Positions 46,598-54,636 of a stretch of 64,000 bases of DNA are shown piece by piece. A model generated the notes under the pieces. It saw only the letters and a list, made by a program, of their open reading frames with translations. It was not told the origin of the DNA and ran no database searches. The stretch spans positions 62,001 to 126,000 of the forward strand of contig NZ_JAHLQL010000006.1 in the NCBI RefSeq assembly GCF_018919175.1. Reading direction: 5' to 3'. Numbering within the stretch: the first letter of the stretch is position 1; each line of letters starts with the position of its first letter. This DNA is from Clostridium simiarum. Its GTDB lineage: Bacteria > Bacillota > Clostridia > Clostridiales > Clostridiaceae. A program made the position numbers and the translations under genes.

Positions 46598-47915
46598 AGA
46601 TTTGACTTCTGGTAATGAGACAAAGGTAATGCTTCGTTTCGCTATTCCAATGATTATTGGAAACTTATTTCAACAGCTATATAATGTAGCTGATACTATT
46701 ATTGTAGGACAGTTTATTGGTGCTGGTGCCCTTGCAGCAGTTGGCAGCTCTTATACGTTGATGGTTTTTTTGACCTCTATTATACTAGGGCTTTGCATGG
46801 GTAGTGGGGTAGTGGTGTCTATGTTTTTTGGTGCAGGAAAGAAGGACAAACTAAAAAGTAGTGTTTTTACTTCCTTTTGGTTTATTGCACTGATTACCAT
46901 TATAATAAATGTATTTGCATTAGTCTTTATTGATGAGATTCTTCACTTCATTCAGATTCCTGCAGAGGTTTTATATGATACAAAGAAATATTTACAGATT
47001 ATTTTTTATGGAATACCGGCTACATTTATTTATAACTATTTTGCTACTATGCTACGTAGCATTGGTAATTCGGTTATGCCTCTTATATTTCTTATTATTT
47101 CCGCGGTAATAAATATTGTGCTAGATATTATTTTTGTGGTACCACTAAGTATGGGAATTAGTGGGGCAGCTCTTGCAACTATTATTGCTCAAGGGTTTTC
47201 TGCTGTAAGTATTGCTATTTATAGTTTTAGAAAGGTACCTGAGATACGCCTAGAACGTAAACATTTGCACTTTGAAAGTAGCATTGTAAAACTCATTGCA
47301 AACTATTCCCTTCTCTCTAGCATTCAACAATCCATTATGAACTTTGGTATTTTGATGATACAGGGTCTTGTTAATAGCTTTGGTGTATCTACAATGGCAG
47401 CTTTTGCAGCAGCAGTTAAAATTGATAGCTTTGCCTATATGCCAGTGCAGGATTTCGGTAACGCATTTTCCACCTTTATAGCTCAGAATAAGGGGGCAGA
47501 AAAGCAACAACGGATACGGAATGGGATTCATTCTGCTATAAAAATTATTACTATCTCCTGTATAACAATTTCTATCCTGGTGGTGGTATTTGCAAAACCT
47601 CTTATGAGTATTTTTATTAAAGGGAATGAAACAGAAATTATTGGAATTGGGGTGCAGTACCTATACATTGAGGCAAGTTTTTATTGTTTAATTGGATACT
47701 TATTTATGTTCTATGGTTTATATCGAGGCTTTGGTAAGGGAAGTATGTCCATCGTCCTCACTATTGCCAGCCTTGGAACTCGAGTGGCTCTGGCTTATGT
47801 GCTTTCTTCCGTACCTTCTATTGGGGTTCTAGGTATTTGGTGGTCTATTCCTATTGGCTGGGCTCTAGCAGATATCATAGGCTATTATAAAATAAAAAAA
47901 GATAAAATTATTTAA
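46590..47915 (+). CDS. MATE-family multidrug efflux transporter
   Basis: A 441-aa membrane protein with about twelve hydrophobic segments in two homologous halves. The opening (SGNETKVMLRFAIPMIIGNL, then QQLYNVADTIIVGQ) is typical of the NorM/DinF-type MATE group. These are Na+- or H+-driven drug and metabolite exporters. The start has TAGGAGAT upstream and overlaps a short leader frame. An Lrp-type regulator is divergent upstream. Confidence 0.95.
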   Translation: MIKDLTSGNETKVMLRFAIPMIIGNLFQQLYNVADTIIVGQFIGAGALAAVGSSYTLMVFLTSIILGLCMGSGVVVSMFFGAGKKDKLKSSVFTSFWFIALITIIINVFALVFIDEILHFIQIPAEVLYDTKKYLQIIFYGIPATFIYNYFATMLRSIGNSVMPLIFLIISAVINIVLDIIFVVPLSMGISGAALATIIAQGFSAVSIAIYSFRKVPEIRLERKHLHFESSIVKLIANYSLLSSIQQSIMNFGILMIQGLVNSFGVSTMAAFAAAVKIDSFAYMPVQDFGNAFSTFIAQNKGAEKQQRIRNGIHSAIKIITISCITISILVVVFAKPLMSIFIKGNETEIIGIGVQYLYIEASFYCLIGYLFMFYGLYRGFGKGSMSIVLTIASLGTRVALAYVLSSVPSIGVLGIWWSIPIGWALADIIGYYKIKKDKII

Positions 47916-47936
47916 TATTCACCATAATCATTTAGT

Positions 47937-47960
47937 AATATGACAGGCTATTGTCATATT
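47937..47960 (+). terminator. Hairpin after MATE gene
   Basis: AATATGACA and TGTCATATT form a 9-bp stem with a 6-nt loop; no good T run follows. Confidence 0.45.
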
Positions 47961-48115
47961 AATCTAGTTATAATTAAAGTATGATTTAAATCTAAATGAG
48001 CATTGGTAAGAAGGAAGAAATTGTGGAAAATAAAAGGGATTATACAATAATCCTTTAGCCTATTGAGAGAATATAAGGATTTATTGATATTTTTAATATT
48101 GAGAGGAGTAGTAAA

Positions 48116-48871
48116 ATGAGCTTTATTACTTTAGATAAAGAAAATATAGAAAGTGAACATATATGCTGTGCTATTTCAGATAAAAAATGTAAACAAGGAT
48201 ATGAAAATAAAAAGGAGTGGCTTAAAGAGCAGATAGATAAGGGATATGTATTTACAAAATTAGATGAGAGGGCTAAGGTATTTATAGAATATTGTCCTTC
48301 AGAAATAGCTTATCTTCCAATAGATGCTCCAAATTACATGGTGGTGAATTGCTTTTGGGTATCTGGTAAATATTCAGGAAAAGGCTATGGAAAGCAATTA
48401 CTACATCAATGTATAGATGCTGCAAAAAAAGATCATAGGGAGGGCATAGTTGTTTTATGTAGTGATAAGAAAAGACCTTATATAAGTGATAAAAAATTCT
48501 TTATAAAACATGGTTTTTCAGTGATAGATAAGGCTTATCCATACTTTGAACTTCTATATCTAAAGCTTAAGGATAGTCCTCATGATCCTAGATTTTTACC
48601 TTCTGTAAAAGAGGGTCTTTGTGAGGATAATGGAGGATTTAAAATTTACTATTCTGATGCCTGTCCATTTACAGATTATTATGTAAATGTTATTCAAAAG
48701 AGCATAGCTAAGGATAATAATTGTGTATATGAATCTATTAAATTAGTTAATAGAGAAGAGGCTAGGCTTAGTCACTGCCCTTATACCAATTATTCTCTTT
48801 TTTATAAAGGAAAGTTTATCACCCATGAGTTAAATCCTAAGAAGTTTGCAAATATAATTAATGAATTATAA
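48116..48871 (+). CDS. GNAT acetyltransferase with YoaP-like C-terminal domain
   Basis: A 251-aa fusion. The first 140 residues form a GNAT fold with the acetyl-CoA loop GKYSGKGYGKQLL. The C-terminal part (KIYYSDACPFTDYYV, then HCPYTNYSLFYKGKFITHE) matches the YoaP-like domain found after GNATs. It is cysteine-rich at the start (HICCAISDKKC). AGAGGAGTAGTAAA precedes the ATG. The role is unknown. Confidence 0.88.
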   Translation: MSFITLDKENIESEHICCAISDKKCKQGYENKKEWLKEQIDKGYVFTKLDERAKVFIEYCPSEIAYLPIDAPNYMVVNCFWVSGKYSGKGYGKQLLHQCIDAAKKDHREGIVVLCSDKKRPYISDKKFFIKHGFSVIDKAYPYFELLYLKLKDSPHDPRFLPSVKEGLCEDNGGFKIYYSDACPFTDYYVNVIQKSIAKDNNCVYESIKLVNREEARLSHCPYTNYSLFYKGKFITHELNPKKFANIINEL

Positions 48872-49018
48872 AGCGGAGATGGAGAGAGATTATTCAAAAG
48901 TAAACTCCATCTAAACCCAGAATTACTTGACGCCAGGAATCATAATATTCAAATGTAAAAAGTGTAAAATTAGGTTTTTTAAAAATATTTATATAGTAGT
49001 ATAGTTTAAAGCTTTGTT

Positions 49019-49050
49019 AATTAAAGGAGGAAAATATACCTCCTTTAATT
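49019..49050. terminator. Bidirectional terminator between convergent genes
   Basis: AATTAAAGGAGG (49019-49030) pairs with CCTCCTTTAATT (49039-49050). Confidence 0.8.
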
Positions 49051-49145
49051 ATTTACTTAATTTCAACCCTATATTAAACATAGTTTTAAATGACAATTTA
49101 CAAATGAAGAAATAGATTATAACAAATCCTTAAGCTCCCTTTGAT

Positions 49146-50558
49146 TTAAATAATCTTTTTAATATTAAAATTATCTTTAAGTAAAACCCAATTTTGTGGG
49201 AATGGGAACCCTAATGCCCAATAACTAATACCTTTTAACTTGTAATCTTTAACTGTATCAAATTTAGCTTGAGCACTTCTAGCATCTTCAAACCATACTT
49301 CGTGGCGCTTTCCTTGATTATCTGTATAGCGATAAAAAGGTGTTTGACTAATTGGATCAAAATGTATAATTGCTCCATGTTTCACTGCTCTTGCTATGGC
49401 TTCCTGCATACTGAAAGTTTCAGCCTCCATGCCTTGAACATGAGGAATAACCCAATCTCTAGCATATAATTGAAAACCAAAGAAAATCTTATCCCTTGGA
49501 ATAACAGTAACCGCATAATCAAGAACCTTTTTTATTTGATTTAAAGGTGAAACAGCCTGAGGAGGTCCTAGTCTATATCCCCATTCATAGGTCATAAGTA
49601 TAACGAAATCAACAATCCTTCCATGTGCCTTGTAATCATGGGCTTCATATAATAATCCTTGTTGAGTTTCTCCTGTCTTTGGAGCTAAAGCAGTAGACAC
49701 AAAGTAATTTTCTGCATGTAGCTTTTCTACTGTAAGTTCTAGAAATCTATTATAATTTTCTCTGTCTTCTGGTAGTACATTTTCAAAATCAATATTTACC
49801 CCTAAATATCCTTTCTCTTTCATTACATTTAGAATGTTATTAATTAGCTTCTCTCTAATTTCAGCACTAGATAAAACTGTATGTGCAAGATTATTACCTA
49901 ATTCAGTAGAAGTGAAGTTCGTTACAGCCATCATAGGAGCAATCTTTTCAGCATAGGCAGCACTAATTACTTGAGAATCATTTAAAGGTTCTAGACTACC
50001 ATCTTCTTTAATTTTATATGCAAAAGGACTTAAATATGTTAAATAAGGGCCGCTTTCCCTAACTACAGGAACAGACTCTTCAGTAATATCATAGATATAT
50101 CCATTTACATAGGTAACTGGTCTTCTCAGTGGAATGATGAGTATAGTACCTGGATACACAAGACTTGGATTTTTAATATTATTAGCATCCATTAAACTTT
50201 CTAGAGGAACTCCGTATCTTTCAGCAATTTCTTGTAAAGACTCCTCATACTTTACTTGATATCTAGTTGCTGGAATATATAGCTGAAGCCCAGGATAAAT
50301 ATTATTAATGTTTATCCTTGGGTTTGCCCTAGCAATTGTTTGCACAGAAGTTCCAAGAGTTCGTGCAATTTGCCATAGTGATTCTCCAGCCTTTACAGTA
50401 TAAAGTATATCTTCTGTAGGGATTAATAAGGATTGACCAATAAGAAGATTATTAGGATATTCAAGTCCATTTACAATAATTATTTTAGAAGGTGGAACAT
50501 TAAAATAATTAGAGATTTTCCAAAGGGAATCCCCAGATTTAACTACATATATGAGCAT
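49146..50558 (-). CDS. LysM-GH18 spore cortex-lytic type enzyme (SleL/YaaH-like)
   Basis: A 470-aa protein with three LysM peptidoglycan-binding repeats (about residues 2-45, 50-93 and 99-142) followed by a glycosyl hydrolase family 18 domain whose active-site strand reads GVNIDFENV (Glu as the acid). This matches SleL/YaaH-type N-acetylglucosaminidases that act on spore cortex fragments during germination; the Bacillus forms have two LysM repeats. I place the start at the ATG at 50558 (MLIYVVKSGDSLW), which has GGAGGTCACTG upstream, rather than at 50588. Confidence 0.92.
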   Translation of the reverse strand: MLIYVVKSGDSLWKISNYFNVPPSKIIIVNGLEYPNNLLIGQSLLIPTEDILYTVKAGESLWQIARTLGTSVQTIARANPRININNIYPGLQLYIPATRYQVKYEESLQEIAERYGVPLESLMDANNIKNPSLVYPGTILIIPLRRPVTYVNGYIYDITEESVPVVRESGPYLTYLSPFAYKIKEDGSLEPLNDSQVISAAYAEKIAPMMAVTNFTSTELGNNLAHTVLSSAEIREKLINNILNVMKEKGYLGVNIDFENVLPEDRENYNRFLELTVEKLHAENYFVSTALAPKTGETQQGLLYEAHDYKAHGRIVDFVILMTYEWGYRLGPPQAVSPLNQIKKVLDYAVTVIPRDKIFFGFQLYARDWVIPHVQGMEAETFSMQEAIARAVKHGAIIHFDPISQTPFYRYTDNQGKRHEVWFEDARSAQAKFDTVKDYKLKGISYWALGFPFPQNWVLLKDNFNIKKII

Positions 50559-50614
50559 CAGTGACCTCCATATTTTTACTTTATACATTTTATGTATATT
50601 AATGGTAAAAGGTT

Positions 50615-51001
50615 CCTAAGCAGAGAACCAAGATCTATGATCTTGTGTGAATCACTTAAGCAGATACCAAAAGCCTATGGCTTTATGGTAGTCGCTTACT
50701 CTTCGAGTACTCATCTGAAGTTATGAAGATGAGTTTCCTAAGCAGATATCCCAAATCTGTGATTTGGTGATAGTCGGTTAAGCAGAGAACCAAGATTTAA
50801 AATCTTGTGTGAATCGCTTACTCTTCGAGTACCATCTGAAGACATGAAGATGAGTTTCCTAAGCAGATATCCCAAATCTGTGATTTGGTGATAGTCGCTT
50901 ACTCATCTGAACTTGTGAAGATGAGTTTCCTAAGCAGATATCCCAAATCTGTGATTTGGTGATAGTCGCTTACTCATCTGAACTTGTGAAGATGAGTTTC
51001 C
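50615..51001 (+). repeat. Tandem hairpin-module array B
   Basis: Head-to-tail modules bounded by CCTAAGCAG and GCTTA contain inner stems with 3-nt loops: CCAAGATC-TAT-GATCTTG, AAAGCC-TAT-GGCTTT, CCAAATC-TGT-GATTTGG (three times) and CCAAGATT-TAA-AATCTTG. Between them are TACTC-TTC-GAGTA and CTCATCT/AGATGAG hairpins. The last two units repeat with about a 71-bp period. The array fills the space between the LysM-GH18 gene and the hydrogenase operon. It is not a CRISPR, since there are no unique spacers. Confidence 0.9.
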
Positions 51002-51083
51002 TATAAAAACATAGGAATTTTAGTATTTTAAAATAAAATTAATCATAGTATTAAATGTAGGATTTCATTAGGAGAATAATCAC

Positions 51084-51530
51084 ATGGATTTAAAGAATTG
51101 TAGAGAGTTAATAAATAGAATGGAGCATAACCTATATCATCTTGAAAGTATTAGGGTTATGAGCTTTAATATGTATGAAAAAATATTTTATGATAACTTA
51201 ATAAGAATGGAGAAACAGAAAATTAACGTTTTAAAAAAATTTCTATGCAATATGGAAGAAGTAGAAAAAATGGATATAGATTATAAAAATATGAGACAAC
51301 AAAGTTTTACCTTAGAGGAACTTAAAAAATATGATAGCAAAAATGGCAATAAGGCTTATATAGCTATTGATGGTATAGTCTATGATGTAACTTATAATGC
51401 AGCTTGGGCCGCAGGAACTCATTTTGGGCTTAAGGCAGGTAATGATTTAAGTAATGAAATTAGCTCTTGTCATAATAAGGAGCTAATTTTGAAAGGATTA
51501 GAACAAGTCGGAATACTTAAAAGTAATTAA
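51084..51530 (+). CDS. Cytochrome b5-like haem-binding domain protein
   Basis: A 148-aa protein. Residues 1 to about 70 are helical and charged with no signal peptide. Residues 75-148 form a cytochrome b5-like domain (FTLEELKKYD, AYIAIDGIVYDVT, AWAAGTHFG, then SSCHNKELI), where the His in THFG and the later His are the expected haem ligands. AGGAGAATAATC precedes the ATG. It begins the hydrogenase operon, 15 nt before the small subunit, so it may carry electrons to or from the enzyme in place of the usual HyaC cytochrome b. Confidence 0.85.
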   Translation: MDLKNCRELINRMEHNLYHLESIRVMSFNMYEKIFYDNLIRMEKQKINVLKKFLCNMEEVEKMDIDYKNMRQQSFTLEELKKYDSKNGNKAYIAIDGIVYDVTYNAAWAAGTHFGLKAGNDLSNEISSCHNKELILKGLEQVGILKSN

Positions 51531-51545
51531 TGGAGGCGAGGAGCA

Positions 51546-52430
51546 GTGACATATGATGGGTGTCCTGTAGTAAAGTCTAAATATTCTACGGCTAAGGGTC
51601 TAGTGGAAGCAGCAGTTTCTGAAATAAGGATGGAAAATAAGAAAAAAATGAATTTAATATGGATTGAAGCAGCAGGCTGTTCAGGGAATATAATTTCTTT
51701 GCTAAATGGATGTGCACCTAATGTAGGTTATTTTTTGACGGATATGGTGAATTTAAAATATAACAACAGCATTATGAAAGCTCAAGGAGAAGAGGCTCAG
51801 GAACAGCTATTAGCTGCTCTTCATACGGAGTTTATTCTTATAGTTGATGGAGCTATATCAACTAAAGATAATGGAATTTACAACATTGTAGGTAATTATA
51901 AAGGGAAATTAATAACAGGAATGGAGGAGGTGAAAAGAGCTGCTCTTAAAGCCAAATATATACTTACCGTTGGTACTTGTGCTTGTTATGGAGGAATTTC
52001 AGCTGCAAAGCCAAATCCTACTGGATGTATAAGTGCCGCTGAATATATAAAAAAAGAGATTAATCGTGAGGTTATAAGGATACCTGGGTGTCCTGCACAT
52101 CCTGATTGGGTTATGGGAACTATAGCTCATTTAATATTGTTTGGAGATATGGAACTGGATGAAGATAGGAGGCCTGTTGTTTTTTACGGAGTAACTATAC
52201 ATGATATATGTCCTAGAAGATCCTATTTTGAAAAAAGGATATTTGCCAAATCCGTTGGAGAGGAAGGCTGTATGTTTAAATTAGGTTGTAGAGGACCTGT
52301 TACAAAGACAGACTGTCCTACTAGAAAGTGGAATGATTATGTAAATTGGCCTATTGGAGATAACACACCATGTATAGGTTGTGCTCAAAAAGGTTTTCCA
52401 GATGCTATGGAACCATTTATAAATCTATAA
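51546..52430 (+). CDS. [NiFe]-hydrogenase small subunit
   Basis: The electron-transfer subunit, 294 aa. Cysteines for three Fe-S clusters are visible: the proximal set (AAGCSGN, GTCACYGG, IPGCPAHPDW) and the distal/medial set (HDICPRRSYF, GCMFKLGCRG, TDCPTRKW, CIGCAQKGFPD). It resembles group 1 uptake hydrogenases but lacks a Tat signal peptide, so the enzyme should stay in the cytoplasm or on the inner face. The GTG start is preceded by GAGGCGAGGAG. The large subunit follows 15 nt later. Confidence 0.95.
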   Translation: MTYDGCPVVKSKYSTAKGLVEAAVSEIRMENKKKMNLIWIEAAGCSGNIISLLNGCAPNVGYFLTDMVNLKYNNSIMKAQGEEAQEQLLAALHTEFILIVDGAISTKDNGIYNIVGNYKGKLITGMEEVKRAALKAKYILTVGTCACYGGISAAKPNPTGCISAAEYIKKEINREVIRIPGCPAHPDWVMGTIAHLILFGDMELDEDRRPVVFYGVTIHDICPRRSYFEKRIFAKSVGEEGCMFKLGCRGPVTKTDCPTRKWNDYVNWPIGDNTPCIGCAQKGFPDAMEPFINL

Positions 52431-52445
52431 TTTGGAGGGGATCGT

Positions 52446-53852
52446 GTGGCGGATAAGGTGGTTATTAATCCTGTAACTAGGATAAGCGGATTTTTGCAGA
52501 TAACAGCCTATATAGAAAATAATAAGATTATAAAGGCAGAAAGTCAGGGAATGCTTTTTAGGGGCTTTGAAAAGATGTTAAAGGGAAGACAACCTCTTGA
52601 TGCTATTTATTTTACTGAAAGGATTTGTGGAATATGCTCTACAGCCCATTCTGTAGCTTCTGCAAGAGCTCTTGAAAAAGCTTTTAATATAGAGGTTGAT
52701 AAAAATGAAGAAATGATTAGAGATGTGCTCCATGGAAGTGAGTTTTTGCAAAATCACCTGAGGCATTTTTATCAGTATGTGCTTCCAGATTACGTTAGAG
52801 GCTTTGATATAAATCCAATATATTCAGTTACACATGAGGATTTTAGAATACCAAAAATAGAAAGCGAAAAGCTTGTAGAGCATTATTTTCAGTCTTTAAC
52901 CTACAGTAGAAAAGCCCATGAAATATTAGCTGTTTTAGGGGGAAAAGCACCTCATAATCACGGGGTTTTTGCTGGAGGCGTTACTGTTAATATAACAGCT
53001 CAAAAAATTGTTCAAATAAAAGCTCTTGTTACAGAAATTAAAGACTTTATTATAAATAAGATGTTAGAAGATGTTTCAATAATATCAAAATATTATAAGG
53101 ATTATTTTAGCCTAGGCCAAGGACCTAAGAATTTAATGACCTATGGGGTATTTGATAGCTACGGCAAAGAAATTTATTATGTATCTCCTGGAGTTATTAT
53201 AGAGGGAAAGAAAGAAGACTTAGATATTACAAAAATAAATGAAAATATATATAGAGCATGGTACAAGGCTGAAGATACTACCCTTAATATAGAAAACAAT
53301 AATTGGGAGGTAGATCCTTTTAAAGAGGAAGGGTATAGCTATATAAAAGCTCCAAGATATAAGGGACATGCAATGCAAGTAGGACCTCTTGCAAGAATGT
53401 ATATAAGTGGAGAGTATAGAGAGGGAATTTCAACTATGAATAGAATTGTAGCCAGAGCATTAGAAGCTAATAAAATAGCAAACATTATGCTACAGCTTTT
53501 AGATAGAATAGTTCCTAAAAACAGTACTAATAAAGCTTATAACTTATCTCCAAACGCTGTAGGATATGGATTTATAGATACTACAAGGGGGTCACTTGGT
53601 CATTATGTAAATATTGAAGAAAAAGAAATAAAAAATTATACAATAATAACACCTAGCACTTGGAACCTGTCTCCAAAAGATTCTAATGGAATTTCAGGTG
53701 CTTTAGAGGAAGCCTTGGTGGGCACATATGTTGATAACCCTAAGAATCCTACTGAGATAGGAAGAATAGTTAGGTCCTTTGATCCTTGTGTTTCCTGTGC
53801 AACCCATGTTTTAAGTAAGGATTTTTCTACTATGGACATAAGGGTGGTTTAA
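52446..53852 (+). CDS. [NiFe]-hydrogenase large subunit
   Basis: The catalytic subunit, 468 aa. The Ni-Fe ligands sit in the N-terminal motif RICGICSTAH and the C-terminal motif DPCVSCATH. After the last His a 14-residue tail (VLSKDFSTMDIRVV) remains, which the maturation protease should remove after nickel insertion. The GTG start follows TTGGAGGGGATC. It forms the H2-oxidising or H2-evolving core with the small subunit. Location is probably cytoplasmic, because the partner has no Tat signal. Confidence 0.95.
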   Translation: MADKVVINPVTRISGFLQITAYIENNKIIKAESQGMLFRGFEKMLKGRQPLDAIYFTERICGICSTAHSVASARALEKAFNIEVDKNEEMIRDVLHGSEFLQNHLRHFYQYVLPDYVRGFDINPIYSVTHEDFRIPKIESEKLVEHYFQSLTYSRKAHEILAVLGGKAPHNHGVFAGGVTVNITAQKIVQIKALVTEIKDFIINKMLEDVSIISKYYKDYFSLGQGPKNLMTYGVFDSYGKEIYYVSPGVIIEGKKEDLDITKINENIYRAWYKAEDTTLNIENNNWEVDPFKEEGYSYIKAPRYKGHAMQVGPLARMYISGEYREGISTMNRIVARALEANKIANIMLQLLDRIVPKNSTNKAYNLSPNAVGYGFIDTTRGSLGHYVNIEEKEIKNYTIITPSTWNLSPKDSNGISGALEEALVGTYVDNPKNPTEIGRIVRSFDPCVSCATHVLSKDFSTMDIRVV

Positions 53853-53853
53853 A

Positions 53854-54309
53854 ATGAGAAAAAAGGTTTTAGCTATAGGAAATAGGATAATGAGAGATGA
53901 TGCTATTGGAGTATTAATCGCAGAAGAATTAAAAAATAATTTAGAAGAATTAGGATTTCAGGTTATATTAGGAGAAACAGATGTTGACTACTGTTTAAGT
54001 TTTGTGGAAGAAGGAGATTTTATATTTATTTTAGACTGCACTTTTTACGGTGTTGAGCCAGGTAAAATTTCTCTTTTAGATATTAAAGAGAAGGAAGGTT
54101 TTTTTGAAAAGGGGTATTCACAACATCAATTAAGTTTAATAAAACTTTTAAATAGCTATAATGTTAAAGATGTTACAGGCTATATTATAGGCATAGAAGG
54201 TGCAGATATCGACTATGGCGCAGAACTTAGCAGGGAACTTTTAGATAAATTTAATGACATAAAAAATAAAGTTTATAATACTATAATTTTAAGAAGCAAA
54301 TCAGATTAA
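53854..54309 (+). CDS. Hydrogenase maturation endopeptidase (HupD/HyaD family)
   Basis: A 151-aa protease that trims the C-terminal tail of the large subunit after nickel insertion. It has the opening VLAIGNRIMRDDAIGV, whose acidic residue binds nickel, then an ILDCTFYGVEPG segment and the His-containing SQHQLSLI loop. It starts one base after the large subunit stop, consistent with tight coupling. Confidence 0.93.
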   Translation: MRKKVLAIGNRIMRDDAIGVLIAEELKNNLEELGFQVILGETDVDYCLSFVEEGDFIFILDCTFYGVEPGKISLLDIKEKEGFFEKGYSQHQLSLIKLLNSYNVKDVTGYIIGIEGADIDYGAELSRELLDKFNDIKNKVYNTIILRSKSD

Positions 54310-54374
54310 GTATACTTAAAAATCAAATTATATCAGCTAATTTTAAAAAATTTATTAAAATAGGAGGATTAAAA

Positions 54375-54629
54375 ATGCATGATTCTTTCTTAATGCAAAA
54401 TATTTCAAAGGAAATCAAAGAAATTTGTAGTAAAAATAATTTAAAGGCTGTAAGTATGATAGAAATTTCAGTTGCTCCCAGCAGTCATTTAACGGAGGAA
54501 AATCTTTTAGACCATCTTAAGGATTTAAATGGGGATTTTGTAGATGAAAATACAAAGATAAAGGTAAACTATGAAGCTATAGATGATCTTACCGCTGTTA
54601 TTAAAAGGGTTGAAGGAGAGAAAATATAA
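54375..54629 (+). CDS. HypA-like protein lacking the zinc domain
   Basis: An 84-aa protein whose first 40 or so residues (MHDSFLMQNISKEIKEIC, then NLKAVSMIEISVAPSSHLT) follow the N-terminal nickel-binding part of HypA, including the conserved Met1-His2. HypA normally has about 115 residues with two CxxC zinc motifs in the second half; here none is present and the protein continues as acidic, HypA-like beta-alpha sequence to its end. AGGAGGATTAAAA precedes the ATG. It could deliver nickel without the zinc hinge. No HypB is seen in the operon. Confidence 0.75.
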   Translation: MHDSFLMQNISKEIKEICSKNNLKAVSMIEISVAPSSHLTEENLLDHLKDLNGDFVDENTKIKVNYEAIDDLTAVIKRVEGEKI

Positions 54630-54636
54630 TATAACT

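Noticed and set aside
50615..51001. CRISPR-like repeat array
   Set aside because: The repeats are contiguous palindromic modules with no unique spacers of constant length, and no cas genes are nearby.
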